A stretch of 64,000 nucleotides of DNA from Methylophaga sp. (GCF_030651745.1 NZ_JAUSCC010000052.1:52214-116213), one strand, 5' to 3'. Counted from the first letter of the stretch, positions 35,749 through 45,505 are shown. The notes: generated from the sequence alone by a model not told the origin. Numbers and translations: made by a program.

Positions 35749-35870
35749 CTGATAATTGGATTGGCTTTTATTGTCCTCTAAGCCAACTGATCATCATTAT
35801 TCGCCCGATAGGACTTTTGTCTTATCGGGCGATTTTTTTGAAAGATTGAGCATGAATCAAGTTGCTTAAA
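35743..35870 (+). repeat. Repeated terminator-containing module, copy 1
   Basis: About 125 bases: AACTAACTGATAATTGGATT, then GGCTTTTATTGTCCTCTAAG and CCAACTGATCAT, then a strong terminator, then GAATCAAGTT. The second copy is at 38604-38733. Most of the length aligns, with about three-quarters identity by eye. Both copies lie just after the end of a plus-strand gene. Confidence 0.7.
35802..35839 (+). terminator. Terminator after the PRC-barrel gene
   Basis: CGCCCGATAGGAC, loop TTTT, GTCTTATCGGGCG, then ATTTTTTT. Confidence 0.88.
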
Positions 35871-35920
35871 CTTTGATTCCCTCGTTTTCTCATTCAAAGT
35901 TTCTCAATTAAACCTCAAAA

Positions 35921-36592
35921 TTAAACAAACTTGCGTTCAACACTTTTCCAAATCAAGCCGATCAGCCCTATTGCCAATACGATAAACAGCACGATGGTTC
36001 CCGGTGCATCCAATACCGATAAGGTCAGACCTGAAATCAGCAACCACAGTGCTGGAATAATCGTGATAAGCCACAAGCCCCAACCACGGAGCATGATCAA
36101 AGCCAGCCCCAATGTCACTATGGCAGTCGGATCGCCATGAATACCAAACACTTCGGCCTGGAACCATGAACCACCAGTGAACGGTGCTATAAATGGCATG
36201 CCAACCAAACCAGCAAAAGCGATGGCTGTGCCAATAACAGCAGCTGGTTTTTTGCGGGGTAAGTTGTCAAGGCCAACACAGGTAAAAGCAATCAATAACA
36301 ATAAGAGCGCTTGGGCGAAAAAGACGTAACCCATATAGCTGCCCGCCCAGTTGAGCTCGGCATAACGCTGAATAAAAAACGCAAATCCTACAAAAGCCCA
36401 GACTGGTGCTATCAGCAGACAAGCTAAGCGGCCGCGGTTTTTAAGTGCCAGCAAAACAGCTGCCGCCCCCAACATCAGAGTCAGTAAATGCAGCGGCCAG
36501 AAGCTTTCACCCATGCGTTCAAGCAGGCGAAAATAGATATCAGCTGTAAACGGAATAAAATCCTGCAGCGCGTAGCTGGCCCAGGTGTTCAT
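35921..36592 (-). CDS. DUF6064 family membrane protein
   Basis: 223 residues with seven probable transmembrane helices. FGIHGDPTAIVTLGLALIML and FIQRYAELNWAGSYMGYVFF suggest the DUF6064 family, function unknown. Its start overlaps the stop of the aldo/keto reductase gene by 4 bases (ATGA), so the two are co-translated. Confidence 0.72.
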   Translation of the reverse strand: MNTWASYALQDFIPFTADIYFRLLERMGESFWPLHLLTLMLGAAAVLLALKNRGRLACLLIAPVWAFVGFAFFIQRYAELNWAGSYMGYVFFAQALLLLLIAFTCVGLDNLPRKKPAAVIGTAIAFAGLVGMPFIAPFTGGSWFQAEVFGIHGDPTAIVTLGLALIMLRGWGLWLITIIPALWLLISGLTLSVLDAPGTIVLFIVLAIGLIGLIWKSVERKFV

Positions 36593-37521
36593 AACGACTC
36601 GATATAACGCACCATCTTTTCTCGGGTGCTGGCCGAAGGCATCGGGTTAACACCAGCACGCATATTCTCACGCAGATGTTCGACGCTGCTTGTCGCAGGA
36701 ATGGCACAGGTCATCGCCGGATGGCTGACAACAAACTTCAACAAAAACTCTGCCCAGGTTGTAGAGCCGCATTCTGCTTCAGCCCATTCAGGCAATGGCG
36801 CGTCACGACGCTTCAGCCCTTGGATCAGACTACCGCCGTTATAGGGTCTGTTGGCGATCACTGCAATGCCCTTTTCTTCTGCCAGTGGTAACAGCCGTTT
36901 TTCCACCTCACGTTCGGCAATATTGTAGGTAAGCTGAATAAAGTCGAGCTCCTCGGAAGTCATGATCTGCTCAAACTCACTATGGCGACGGCCGTGCGAG
37001 GTGGTGATGCCAATATGACCAATTTTGCCCTCAGCTTTCATCTCTCGTAGAGCCGCCAGATGCTCGCGCCAGTCTGTCAGATTGTGTACTTGCACTAGAT
37101 CGAAATAATCAACCTGCCAGCGTGCTTGCAAATCGGCTACCTGTTCTTTTGCAGAACCACCAGCCGGACTCCAGACTTTTTCGGCAGAAAACAGATTGTC
37201 GGGAATGCCAAGTTGCTGCAAGGCATGACCCATCACATCCGGCGCAGAACCATACATTGGCGAGGAATCAATCATGCCGCCGCCAAGCTCAAAAAATGCC
37301 CGCACTACTTCGGCCCGTGCATCAAGCAACTGCGGATCACTGCCGACATTGAAAGTACGCCATGTACCCAGGCCGATAACTGGCAGCTTTTTATCACCTG
37401 AATAGCGTTTGTGCAGCCGCTCATTATTTGCCGCAAAGATCGGCATGGAGGGCAATATGGAAACGGCCAGACCGGCACCGATCAACTTGAGAGTCTGTCT
37501 GCGAGTGAAGCGATTGTTCAT
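36589..37521 (-). CDS. Aldo/keto reductase with Tat signal
   Basis: 310 residues. The N-terminus MNNRFTRRQTLKLIGAGLAV is a Tat signal (RRQTLK), unusual for this family and implying export of a folded, cofactor-bound enzyme. The rest is an aldo/keto reductase-like barrel: IGLGTWRTFNVG, MIDSSPMYGSA (catalytic Asp, Tyr), VQVHNLTDW (His), and the NADPH end VIANRPYN with CAIPATSSVEHLRENM. Cofactor in the periplasm is unlikely to be free NADPH, so its reaction is unclear. It forms an operon with the DUF6064 gene. Confidence 0.88.
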   Translation of the reverse strand: MNNRFTRRQTLKLIGAGLAVSILPSMPIFAANNERLHKRYSGDKKLPVIGLGTWRTFNVGSDPQLLDARAEVVRAFFELGGGMIDSSPMYGSAPDVMGHALQQLGIPDNLFSAEKVWSPAGGSAKEQVADLQARWQVDYFDLVQVHNLTDWREHLAALREMKAEGKIGHIGITTSHGRRHSEFEQIMTSEELDFIQLTYNIAEREVEKRLLPLAEEKGIAVIANRPYNGGSLIQGLKRRDAPLPEWAEAECGSTTWAEFLLKFVVSHPAMTCAIPATSSVEHLRENMRAGVNPMPSASTREKMVRYIESL

Positions 37522-37970
37522 GGTAAGCGCTCCTTGAGATTATTTAGGAATGGCACCGTATTGGAATGCCCGATATCGACATAAAACGGCGCTCTACATC
37601 AAAGCAAACCTTACCAGTAGGAATAACGTTTTAGCAATTTAAGGCTCAGCATCTTAGCTATCCAGTGAAATGACATCTCGAAACCATGCATACATCAAAT
37701 TAGCTGCCATTTTGATTCATCAGAGTGAACATTGCGTGTTACTCAGCCGTGCATTTGGCAAGGTGTAAAGCTGTAAATCTTACTGATGAGCTTGTAAAAA
37801 ATTCATTTTCTGACAAGCCGGGAGTTGGGCTAGGTACCAACCCACACGGTAGATCACCGCCTCCACTGTGCATGTCTCCTCTGGCATTATCCTTGCGTGA
37901 ATGGTTTCGACAGCTTCAGCGCATAAACCATAGGTAAGGTTAGCGCTCAACTTATCAGGAGACCAATCCA
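37522..37970. other. Intergenic region between the reductase and PfpI genes
   Basis: 449 bases. Short frames on both strands have no recognisable content. The stretch 37836-37945 is notably more GC-rich than its flanks and could hold the promoter of the PfpI gene or a small RNA; nothing specific is supported. The ribosome-binding site TCAGGAGA lies about 9 bases before 37971. Confidence 0.3.
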
Positions 37971-38555
37971 ATGCAAAATTCAGCCACTCAAAATAGTAAA
38001 TCCCTGCAGGGAAAAACCATTGCGTTTCTCGTAACCGACGGTTTTGAACAGGTGGAATTGACCACTCCCTGGGAGAAAATAAAACTTGCGGGTGCCCAAG
38101 CAGAGTTAATAGCGCTTGAAGAAGGCAAAGTCCAAGGCTATCACCATCTCGACAAAGGAGATGCATTTCAGGTGGACAAGAGCATCGCTGATGTATCGGC
38201 CGACGATTATGATGGCCTGGTACTGCCCGGCGGTGTAGCCAACCCGGACGCACTGCGCGCTGACCAAAATGCGGTAGAGTTTGTCCGTGCTTTTTTCACA
38301 GAACATAAGCCTGTGGCAGCGATCTGCCACGCCCCTTGGACACTAGTGGAAGCAGACGTTGTTAACGGGCGAAAACTGACATCCTGGCCAAGCATTCGCA
38401 CCGACATTCAGAATGCGGGCGGCAAGTGGGTCGATCAGGAAGTGGTAGTAGATCAGGGGCTGGTAACCAGCAGGAAACCAGATGATCTCGAAGCGTTCTG
38501 CAGCAAAGCCATTGAGGAATTCGCCGAAGGTAAGCATCAACGCCAGCGTGCCTGA
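37971..38555 (+). CDS. DJ-1/PfpI family protein
   Basis: 194 residues. The family nucleophile Cys is in AAICHAPWTLVEA, and the partner Glu in VTDGFEQVELTTPWEKIKLA. VLPGGVANPDALR is also typical. Closest in layout to the YhbO/YajL/PfpI group, described as deglycases, chaperones or proteases, so the activity is not fixed by sequence. A repeated terminator module follows. It is preceded by a 449-base gap without genes. Confidence 0.9.
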   Translation: MQNSATQNSKSLQGKTIAFLVTDGFEQVELTTPWEKIKLAGAQAELIALEEGKVQGYHHLDKGDAFQVDKSIADVSADDYDGLVLPGGVANPDALRADQNAVEFVRAFFTEHKPVAAICHAPWTLVEADVVNGRKLTSWPSIRTDIQNAGGKWVDQEVVVDQGLVTSRKPDDLEAFCSKAIEEFAEGKHQRQRA

Positions 38556-38603
38556 AAGCTGAGACAGATACTGAAACTTTGATTTTCAGCAATTCGCACT
38601 AAA

Positions 38604-38733
38604 AAACTAATTGAGAATTGGATTGGCTTTTTAATCATCTAGGCCAACTGATCACCATAAAAAACGCCCGGTGGGACAATTGTCTCATCGGGCGTTTTTG
38701 GGTTCATGAGTATGCCAGTGAATCAAGTTAGCT
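38604..38733 (+). repeat. Repeated terminator-containing module, copy 2
   Basis: AACTAATTGAGAATTGGATT, then GGCTTTTTAATCATCTAGGC and CAACTGATCACC, then a terminator, then GAATCAAGTTAGCT. It aligns with 35743-35870. It lies in the 361-base gap before the chemoreceptor gene, in which I see nothing else clear. Confidence 0.7.
38665..38699. terminator. Terminator after the PfpI gene
   Basis: CGCCCGGTGGGACA, loop ATT-like, TGTCTCATCGGGCG, then TTTTT; an A-run on the other side makes it bidirectional. Confidence 0.85.
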
Positions 38734-38916
38734 GACCGTGATTTTCGCCGTTTCTGACTGACTTGACTGTGGTTCCAGAGCATCAAAAAAATTAGGACAC
38801 AGAGGCCATTAATCCCATTACCTCGTTGCTAATATCCACACTAGTTCAAAGGCCAATTTCTCATGACTGTTGTATGGCTTTTGGTGGATGGCTAACGTTG
38901 CTAAAAGAAGAAAATA

Positions 38917-41076
38917 ATGAAATTTAAATCAATAAAAACAAAAATTGCATTTTTCTCAGGCGTCGGGATGCTGATTACCGCTTCGATATTGGTCGTCTAC
39001 AACGTTTACTCTTCAATTAAAAATAATCAACAGATTAATCAAACAGTATCTTCATTAGTCGAACGTATCACTCTCGATAAAATGCAGAGTGTGGCTTCTG
39101 AAAATGCCCAATATATTAGTCGACGACTAGAAAAGGGAATGCAAACTGCTCAAACCTTAGCAGATACGGCAAGCGCTACCCAATCTGGTGAAGCCAATAT
39201 CCTTAGTCGCCGTGTATTCAATAAGATGTTGAATGAAGCACTCAAAAGTAATCCTGATTTAAATGGTACCTATAGTGCCTGGGAGCCAAATGCATTTGAT
39301 TATAACGATGCTCAGAATCTTAACGGCAATAATGGTAACAACAGCCAAACCGGGCGTTTCACACCTTATTGGGTCCGAAATGAGAGCACGTTAAATGTGC
39401 AATCACTCGTAGAATATGATTCTACCGATAAACATCCAAATGGCATTATCAAAGGTGCCTGGTATCAAAACCCACAAACAAATCGAACACAGACAGTAAC
39501 CGCCCCCCTGCCCTATGTCGTTCAGGGCAAAAATGTATGGTTAGCCACCCTATCTGTTCCAGTGATTGTTAATAATCGTTTTTTGGGTGTAACAGGCGCT
39601 GACTACAACCTGGATTTTGTACAAAAAGTCAGTGAACAGGTAGCAGATACTATCTACCCAGATAAAGCTGATGTTTCCATTATTACTGCAGATGGTTTGG
39701 TCATCGCAGCCAGCAAACAACCCAGTGCGATCGGCAAATCCCTGGACAATCTCTATAACAAAGAAGCCGATAAAATTCGTGATTTGATGCGCCGAGGTGA
39801 AAAAGCAATCTACACCGATGAGGCAACAGGCTTGTTGCATGTTTTGAATCCAATAACATTAGGCAATAGTGAGACCCAATGGGGAATACTTATCAGGTTG
39901 GAGAAAGATTTAGTCTTCAATGATGTGAATGTAATGTCACAACAATTTGCCGAGAACAACGCTAAAAATACCTTTTGGCAAATCTTTATAGGTTTACTGG
40001 TTTCTGTAGTCGCTATCGTTGCAATGTATCTCATTGCACGTAGCCTGACTCGGCCAATCCTTGCTGCAGTTGATATGGCAAAAACGATTGCCCAGGGACA
40101 ATTTGATAAACGCCTGCATTACCAAAGTGAAGATGAAATTGGGCAACTCGCCTTAGCGTTAGACGGAATGGCCGACACTTTGCACTCTCATGTGACGGTT
40201 GCGGGCCATATTGCAAAAGGTGACCTAAACCAAACCGTGACAATGGCCTCTGACAAGGACCAGCTAGGCCTGGCTCTCAATCAGATGATCCTGGATTTAA
40301 ACAACCTTGTTGGACAAGTTCGTGAGCGTTCAGAACAAATTGGTGACAATGCAGATAAAGTTACGTCCATAAGTCATGATTTGGCCAGTGGAGCCACCGA
40401 GTCAGCTTCTTCAGTCACAGAGATCAGTACCACAGTCGCCCAGATTGCAACTCAAATCAGACAAAGCGCTAACCATGCTGATGAAGCCAGTTTATTGTCA
40501 AGACAGTCTGCTCAAGCCGCCGAAGGTGGTAATGATTTAATGCTAGAGCTACAAAGCGCCATGAGGGAAATCGAAGCTTCCGGAACCGATATTAATAACA
40601 TCATCACAACTATCGAATCGATAGCCACACAGACCAATTTGCTCGCGTTAAATGCAGCCATTGAAGCCGCCCGTGCCGGTGAACAGGGAAGAGGCTTTTC
40701 TGTTGTAGCTGATGAAGTCCGTAAGTTGGCCGGACGCAGTTCAGAGGCAGTACAGCAAACAGCAGCTTTGATCCAGGTATCAGCTGAACGTACACAAAAA
40801 GGGATTCAACTATCTCAAAAAACTGCCGAAGTATTGTCTGATATTGTTCACAATACCGGAACTGTCGCCGAGTTAGTGCATAGCATTGCTGAAGCAGCAA
40901 ATGAACAATCTTCTGGAGCAGAACAAGTCAGCATAGGCATTGGCCATATTGATGAAGTAACTCATCAAAACAGCCAAACGTCAGAATATTGTGCTTTAGC
41001 AGCCAGTGATCTTTCTGAGTTATCTGTTCAACTGACTGATTTACTTGGTCAATTCAAACTTAAAAAACAGAACTAA
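38917..41076 (+). CDS. Methyl-accepting chemotaxis protein (dCache type)
   Basis: 719 residues: transmembrane segment at about 10-29, a periplasmic double-Cache sensor domain (about 35-345, with [18 protein letters not shown] and [20 protein letters not shown]), a second transmembrane segment at about 352-372, HAMP (to about 425, [23 protein letters not shown]) and the signalling hairpin with [20 protein letters not shown] followed by [18 protein letters not shown]. Cache domains of this kind often bind amino acids or organic acids; the ligand here is unknown. No che genes are close. Confidence 0.92.
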   Translation: MKFKSIKTKIAFFSGVGMLITASILVVYNVYSSIKNNQQINQTVSSLVERITLDKMQSVASENAQYISRRLEKGMQTAQTLADTASATQSGEANILSRRVFNKMLNEALKSNPDLNGTYSAWEPNAFDYNDAQNLNGNNGNNSQTGRFTPYWVRNESTLNVQSLVEYDSTDKHPNGIIKGAWYQNPQTNRTQTVTAPLPYVVQGKNVWLATLSVPVIVNNRFLGVTGADYNLDFVQKVSEQVADTIYPDKADVSIITADGLVIAASKQPSAIGKSLDNLYNKEADKIRDLMRRGEKAIYTDEATGLLHVLNPITLGNSETQWGILIRLEKDLVFNDVNVMSQQFAENNAKNTFWQIFIGLLVSVVAIVAMYLIARSLTRPILAAVDMAKTIAQGQFDKRLHYQSEDEIGQLALALDGMADTLHSHVTVAGHIAKGDLNQTVTMASDKDQLGLALNQMILDLNNLVGQVRERSEQIGDNADKVTSISHDLASGATESASSVTEISTTVAQIATQIRQSANHADEASLLSRQSAQAAEGGNDLMLELQSAMREIEASGTDINNIITTIESIATQTNLLALNAAIEAARAGEQGRGFSVVADEVRKLAGRSSEAVQQTAALIQVSAERTQKGIQLSQKTAEVLSDIVHNTGTVAELVHSIAEAANEQSSGAEQVSIGIGHIDEVTHQNSQTSEYCALAASDLSELSVQLTDLLGQFKLKKQN

Positions 41077-41178
41077 ATAACTAAAAGCACATAAACAAAA
41101 AGATGACAGACTCTGATCCTTTGGATTTCCCGCTATTGTTTTAGCGGAATTGTTCAACCAGCTCTTGTTCACCCACTA

Positions 41179-41246
41179 ACATACGCAACGTATATAAATT
41201 TGACATCTAGCTAATATAGCCTCACTCTACATACGTTCCGTATGTT
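41179..41246. promoter_or_regulatory. Two TetR-type operator palindromes upstream of ridA-like gene
   Basis: ACATACG-TTC-CGTATGT at 41230-41246 is a perfect inverted repeat; ACATACGCAACGTATAT at 41179-41195 is a near copy. A TTGACA box (41200-41205) lies between them. The regulator is not among the adjacent genes. Confidence 0.65.
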
Positions 41247-41300
41247 ATTACGGTTTATCAATACATCCTAACCGTTACTAATTAAGATGAGGTCCAGACT

Positions 41301-41690
41301 ATGCAACAACGTGAAGCTATTTTTCCTGCTAACAGACACGCACTCTACGAAGAGCATGGCTATTCTGCTGCAATTCGTTCCGGTGATTTATTGTTCGTAT
41401 CCGGGCAGGTTGGAAGTCGTGAAGATGGCAGCCCTGAACCTGAATTTCCACGCCAGGTTGAACTGGCTTTTGAAAATCTACGGGCGACACTGGCCGCAGC
41501 AGGATGTACATTCGATGATATCGTTGATGTAACAACTTTTCACACTGATCCAGAAAATCAATTCGGCTCCATTATGGAAGTAAAGCAAAAAATGTTTAGT
41601 GCACCGCCTTACCCAAACTGGACAGCAATTGGCGTGAATTGGTTAGCCGGTTTTGATTTTGAAATAAAGGTTATCGCCCGCATACCATAA
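41301..41690 (+). CDS. RidA family (YjgF/YER057c) protein
   Basis: 129 residues. GDLLFVSGQVGSREDGSPEP and FENLRATLAAAGCTFDDIVD match the RidA superfamily; the C-terminal GFDFEIKVIARIP contains the family strand, but the canonical Arg of enamine deaminases is in a less conserved context, so it may belong to an Rid1-7 subgroup with different activity. Two palindromes (41179-41246) suggest control by a TetR-type repressor that is not encoded nearby. Confidence 0.88.
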   Translation: MQQREAIFPANRHALYEEHGYSAAIRSGDLLFVSGQVGSREDGSPEPEFPRQVELAFENLRATLAAAGCTFDDIVDVTTFHTDPENQFGSIMEVKQKMFSAPPYPNWTAIGVNWLAGFDFEIKVIARIP

Positions 41691-41807
41691 TCTACTGAGG
41701 ATCTTACTGTTCAAATGAGGCCAAAGCTTCAAGGGCTTCACAATATTTGGGGCAGCCAATTTGAGCAAATTTGATTTTTCATTTCACTACCGGCTTCAAT
41801 CTGCGTG

Positions 41808-42842
41808 CTAAATTCCATGATGGGTTTGGCAGTGATGGCGATAGTCGCGGGGGGGCATACCATAAACCTGATGGAATGCTCGGCTGAAATGGGCCATATT
41901 GCTGAAACCACTTTGCATCGCTAGTTCCGTAATACTCAAATGCTGGTACACCGAGCTGGCCAGATAATGACGGCTGCGCGCCAGTCGCTGCTGCGTGAGA
42001 TAACGCATTAATGAGGTGTCTTCTTCACTAAACAAATTATTGATGTAACGAACCGATAACCCCATGGCCGAGGCAATGACGCCAGCGTTCAGATCGGTAT
42101 CCGTCAGATTACAGGCAATAAACTGTTTCACCCGTATTAATGCATGGCTCCGATGACGGGACATTGGCTTTGTTTTACCCAGAACTTCCCATAACGATAA
42201 GGTAAACAGCTCCAACACCGGCTCAGATAGTGCCTGAAAAACGGTTTCATCCAGTTGCGCTAATTGATTGACGGTAGATGAAATCATCGAGGCGGTAATG
42301 GCCCCCGCTCCATGCGAAGTGGATAGCCTGGTTGCCGTCAGCCTGCTGATATTGGCAATGCGTTCGTCCAGCAAAAAACGGGGAATAGAAATTAAAATCT
42401 TGGAGAACGGTCCGGGAGTAGAAACTCGATGGGGCTCAGTCGCATCGTATATCGTCATTTCACCCGGTTTGAGAAACACTTCCCGACCGCCTTGCTCAAG
42501 CTTGTACTGCCCCTCGGTCAACAAGACGCCGAAATAACAATCCTGAGAATTATGCTCTGGTTCTTTTGGCAGCCTTTCGATGGTAATGGCATTGGATCGT
42601 ATGGGAGACAAGCGCAGCCCCTGTTGCCAGGGGTAAATCAACATATCGTTATACAAAGACATCTGATCGGGTGTTCCAACATCAACATTGGCATATTCCC
42701 GGCCAATAACTTCCTTGAGCCATTCCAACCGCTGATTGGTCGGTTGGTCTTCAGTACAAAGCCGCTGCCCACCCAGCCGTTCAAGATTCGCCAGCAAAGT
42801 TGGAGAAAATGTTGTCACTGAATGGCTGTGAGGATGCCTCAT
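41808..42842 (-). CDS. AraC-family transcriptional regulator
   Basis: 344 residues: an N-terminal cupin-like domain (residues 60-190, GVLLTEGQYKLEQGG... EMTIYDATEPHRVSTPGPFS) and a C-terminal double helix-turn-helix (AGVIASAMGLSVRYINNLFS, then SITELAMQSGFSNMAHFSRA with FHQVYGMPPRDYR). This is the FeaR-like AraC-binding-domain-2 arrangement. It is divergent from the flavin-binding oxidase gene at 42950 with 107 bases between starts and probably controls it. Confidence 0.88.
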   Translation of the reverse strand: MRHPHSHSVTTFSPTLLANLERLGGQRLCTEDQPTNQRLEWLKEVIGREYANVDVGTPDQMSLYNDMLIYPWQQGLRLSPIRSNAITIERLPKEPEHNSQDCYFGVLLTEGQYKLEQGGREVFLKPGEMTIYDATEPHRVSTPGPFSKILISIPRFLLDERIANISRLTATRLSTSHGAGAITASMISSTVNQLAQLDETVFQALSEPVLELFTLSLWEVLGKTKPMSRHRSHALIRVKQFIACNLTDTDLNAGVIASAMGLSVRYINNLFSEEDTSLMRYLTQQRLARSRHYLASSVYQHLSITELAMQSGFSNMAHFSRAFHQVYGMPPRDYRHHCQTHHGI

Positions 42843-42949
42843 TGCTTATCACCTTTTCAGTCAATTAATACCGCCAACCGGACAAAGTTTCGATAATGCG
42901 GTCACGGCATACTTTATTACGCACTATAACAATAGCAGCAGGAGATTTC

Positions 42950-43606
42950 ATGCAAGAGCTCTATGGCGAACAGCACCGGGCGTTACAACAGGATTTTGAT
43001 ACGGTGAAGTTAGCGGATGCCGTGAAGGCCAATATCGTTTCCTCTGAAATTGGCGAAGAACATCGTGGTTTCATCGAGAGTCGCGATATGTTTTTCCTGA
43101 CGACCATCGATCATCGTGGTTATCCCACTTGTTCATACAAAGGGGGGAATCCCGGGTTCCTCAAGATCATCGACAGTAAAACCCTGGCGTTCCCGAGTTT
43201 TGATGGAAACGGCATGTTCCTCTCTATGGGCAATATCTCAACCAACAATCAGGTCGGCCTGTTGCTGATCGACTTCGAAACCCCAAATCGCTTTCGCATC
43301 CATGGCAACGCCACGATTCATCGTGATGAAGAGACGCTCAAGATGTTCCAAGGCGCAGAGATAGTGGTATTTGTCGAGATTGTTGAAATTTTCGTTAACT
43401 GTGCGCGATACATCCACCGCTACCAACGCGTCGCCAGCGCAAAGCATGTGCCACAGGAAAACGAGCCAGCTGCATTGCCGCACTGGAAACGGATAGAGAA
43501 CCTGCAGGAAGCCTTGCCAGCCAGGGACAAACATATCGCCGAGGCCTTGGGTGGCACGATCACCCCAGAACAATATGTTGAGATGCTTATAAAAGGCGAG
43601 ACCTGA
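42950..43606 (+). CDS. PNPOx-like flavin-binding protein
   Basis: 218 residues from the ATG at 42950 with GGAG upstream. The N-terminal two thirds show a pyridoxamine 5'-phosphate oxidase-like split barrel: FFLTTIDHRGYPTCSYKGGN and FPSFDGNGMFLSMGNISTNN, typical of flavin-binding stress proteins. The C-terminal extension (EQYVEMLIKGET) is unassigned. It may act as an FMN-dependent oxidoreductase; the substrate is unknown. The DUF1097 gene follows 79 bases downstream. Confidence 0.85.
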   Translation: MQELYGEQHRALQQDFDTVKLADAVKANIVSSEIGEEHRGFIESRDMFFLTTIDHRGYPTCSYKGGNPGFLKIIDSKTLAFPSFDGNGMFLSMGNISTNNQVGLLLIDFETPNRFRIHGNATIHRDEETLKMFQGAEIVVFVEIVEIFVNCARYIHRYQRVASAKHVPQENEPAALPHWKRIENLQEALPARDKHIAEALGGTITPEQYVEMLIKGET

Positions 43607-43685
43607 AACAGAATGGCAGCGAATCAAAAATCAGCTGCTATTGACCGGTTAAAACCAGATTTTATAGATCACTGAAAGGATAGTC

Positions 43686-44249
43686 ATGACTCAACTCAAT
43701 GCAGCGACATTCAGCGCATTCTTACTTACAACCATCGTTCTTTTTATTCTTGGATTCTTCACTTTTATTCCACCGTGGGCCGTGTTCATCACTTGGGCGT
43801 GTTTCTTTCATATGAATGGCGGCGTCAACCGAAATCAGGCGTTTATCGTGGTCATAAGGCATATGGCGCTCGGTGCCACAGCAGCATGGATATCAGCAAT
43901 TTTTCTTTTGAACAATCCCGCCGACAGCGCATTGGGCCAGCAACTCGGGGGGGCGGTATTTATCGGCGCAATCATTGCGATCCTTGCCAGAATGAGCACG
44001 ATTGCCATGTTCAGCGTCACCCCGGCAATCATTTACGGATACGCCAGCGTTTTTGCTTTTGCCAGCACGACAGGATTGTTTGCACCGGAACACCTGCTAT
44101 CGGTGTCGTTCAATAATGCCTTGCTAGCAATCTTGTTCAGCACCTTAGTCGGTGCCTCAGCGGGTTATGTAAACGCTGCACTAGTTGCCGCTTTGGTCAG
44201 ACAGGAATCGACGAAGGCGTCTAAAGTGGAATCGGTTGACAGTGAGTGA
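43686..44249 (+). CDS. DUF1097 family membrane protein
   Basis: 187 residues with five or six transmembrane helices; FFTFIPPWAVFITWACFFHM and GASAGYVNAALVAALVRQES are DUF1097 (YcdZ-like) features. Function unknown. Likely in an operon with the PNPOx-like gene. It is the last gene before the cassette-like block; 44250-44427 contains a repeated hairpin but no gene. Confidence 0.8.
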   Translation: MTQLNAATFSAFLLTTIVLFILGFFTFIPPWAVFITWACFFHMNGGVNRNQAFIVVIRHMALGATAAWISAIFLLNNPADSALGQQLGGAVFIGAIIAILARMSTIAMFSVTPAIIYGYASVFAFASTTGLFAPEHLLSVSFNNALLAILFSTLVGASAGYVNAALVAALVRQESTKASKVESVDSE

Positions 44250-44356
44250 TGTGAAAAGAGTAGATTGAAGGGATTGGTGAATGGGGGGGCAGTTAGCTCT
44301 GAGCAAATCTGTCGGTAGCGAAAGATTGTGTCGTTCTATTAGTGGTTTAAGAGCAT

Positions 44357-44387
44357 TGTAAAAACTCCATTCACGTTAGTTTTTACA
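44357..44387. repeat. Repeated hairpin, copy 1
   Basis: TGTAAAAACT at 44357-44366 and AGTTTTTACA at 44378-44387 are exact complements around CCATTCACGTT. The same sequence with one change is at 46271-46301, and the two copies bracket the first two cassette-like genes. Confidence 0.7.
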
Positions 44388-44427
44388 CTGTCCCTAATTA
44401 TCCATAATATCCTCATTTTTTTATTCT

Positions 44428-44487
44428 AAATAACGCCAACAGCTGGGGCGGGACTTCAGGAGCGTCCGCTGCCTGCATTTGTTAGAT
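44428..44487 (-). other. attC recombination site 1
   Basis: On the minus strand the 60-bp segment starts with ATCTAAC three bases after the stop of the gene at 44491 and ends GGCGTTATTT. The arms TAACAAATGCAG-GCAGCGGAC and TAACGCCAACAGCTGGGGCGGGAC (complement) pair in the usual R''-L''/L'-R' order with GGACG/GTCC near the loop. R' is not a perfect GTTRRRY. Confidence 0.65.
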
Positions 44488-44490
44488 TCA

Positions 44491-45486
44491 CTAATTCGTC
44501 ACTTTCCTGGCGAATTTACGAATAAGGTGCTTGTCGTTAACATCAGCAAATAGTCGTTTTATTGCCTCATCATCAGGCTCGGAAAATTTCATGAACTTCT
44601 TACCGTAAACACCAAATTGACCACTCTTTTGTTCATTCTCAAGATCTCGTAGTATTAAACGCACCTTCTCAGACGCCTCAATATATCTGAGCGCAATATT
44701 AGGCAAGTCACGGGTCTTTATGTCAGAGATGATGTATCTGTGTATCACTCGATTTCTTAGCTTATACAGCGAATTTAGCTCTTCGTGGTCATTGTCTGTA
44801 ATGACGCTATATTTAAGAGCGTCATCGTATATTTTTCGCTCCATAAAGCCGCGTTCATCCTCTGCCTGAAAAAGGTATTTTAATGGGACCTCATCCGTCT
44901 GATTCTTAAGTTGGATGGCGATTACTATGCTCAACCTGAGAAAAGCATCGACCTGATTGGCAGAAACGGCAATTACCTCGATAAAGGAATCAGATTCTAG
45001 CGCATTATCCAGAAGATCGTATGATGCAGCCAAAGCCCCTTGGAACCGATCAAATTTTTCCATATCAGAGGCAAGCTTTCGGTCACTAGGAGGAACAATA
45101 ACCAAGGACTTTAGAATATTACCAACTAAGCGAAGCTCTTCGTTTATTCGTTCATCCTTATCAAGATTCGCATCATAGATATATTTACCAATAAAAGCTT
45201 GATCTGCTAATGCCCCAAAAAACATATGAACACAGAACTCTGAATCATCTAACATAGAAGGTCGCCATGTAAGTTTTGGTACCCCATTCGGATACTCATC
45301 TGCAAGTTTAGGCGCTAGTTCCTCTAGTGGATAACAGCTAATCTGAAAACACCCTTTAGCGTTTTCATAAGGCTGAAAGCTGTATGGGGACTTTTCCTCT
45401 TCGCCTTCGACAACTGGATTGAGGTATTGCCACTCTGTCGGAATTTGAATCAGGAATATCCCGTTGGGCTCTGTCCAATGCTTCAT
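44491..45486 (-). CDS. Cassette-borne protein with HEPN-like motif
   Basis: 331 residues, soluble. The N-terminal 110 residues (IFLIQIPTEWQYLNPVVEGE...) do not match a family I know. The C-terminal half is helical and contains LRNRVIHRYIISD, an R-x4-H motif of HEPN RNases, preceded by a helix-rich region with FMERKIYDDALKYSV. HEPN proteins cut RNA in toxin and defence systems, but many copies are inactive. The gene is bounded by attC sites on both sides, so it is a cassette. Confidence 0.7.
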   Translation of the reverse strand: MKHWTEPNGIFLIQIPTEWQYLNPVVEGEEEKSPYSFQPYENAKGCFQISCYPLEELAPKLADEYPNGVPKLTWRPSMLDDSEFCVHMFFGALADQAFIGKYIYDANLDKDERINEELRLVGNILKSLVIVPPSDRKLASDMEKFDRFQGALAASYDLLDNALESDSFIEVIAVSANQVDAFLRLSIVIAIQLKNQTDEVPLKYLFQAEDERGFMERKIYDDALKYSVITDNDHEELNSLYKLRNRVIHRYIISDIKTRDLPNIALRYIEASEKVRLILRDLENEQKSGQFGVYGKKFMKFSEPDDEAIKRLFADVNDKHLIRKFARKVTN

Positions 45487-45505
45487 TCAGCTTTCCTACG
45501 AAAAA

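Noticed and set aside
37780..38253. 157-residue minus-strand frame across the PfpI promoter
   Set aside because: It is antisense to the PfpI gene's start and its sequence resembles no protein I know.
41287..41532. 81-residue plus-strand frame overlapping the RidA-like gene
   Set aside because: It shares the same DNA in another frame; the RidA protein in the frame from 41301 has the family motifs.
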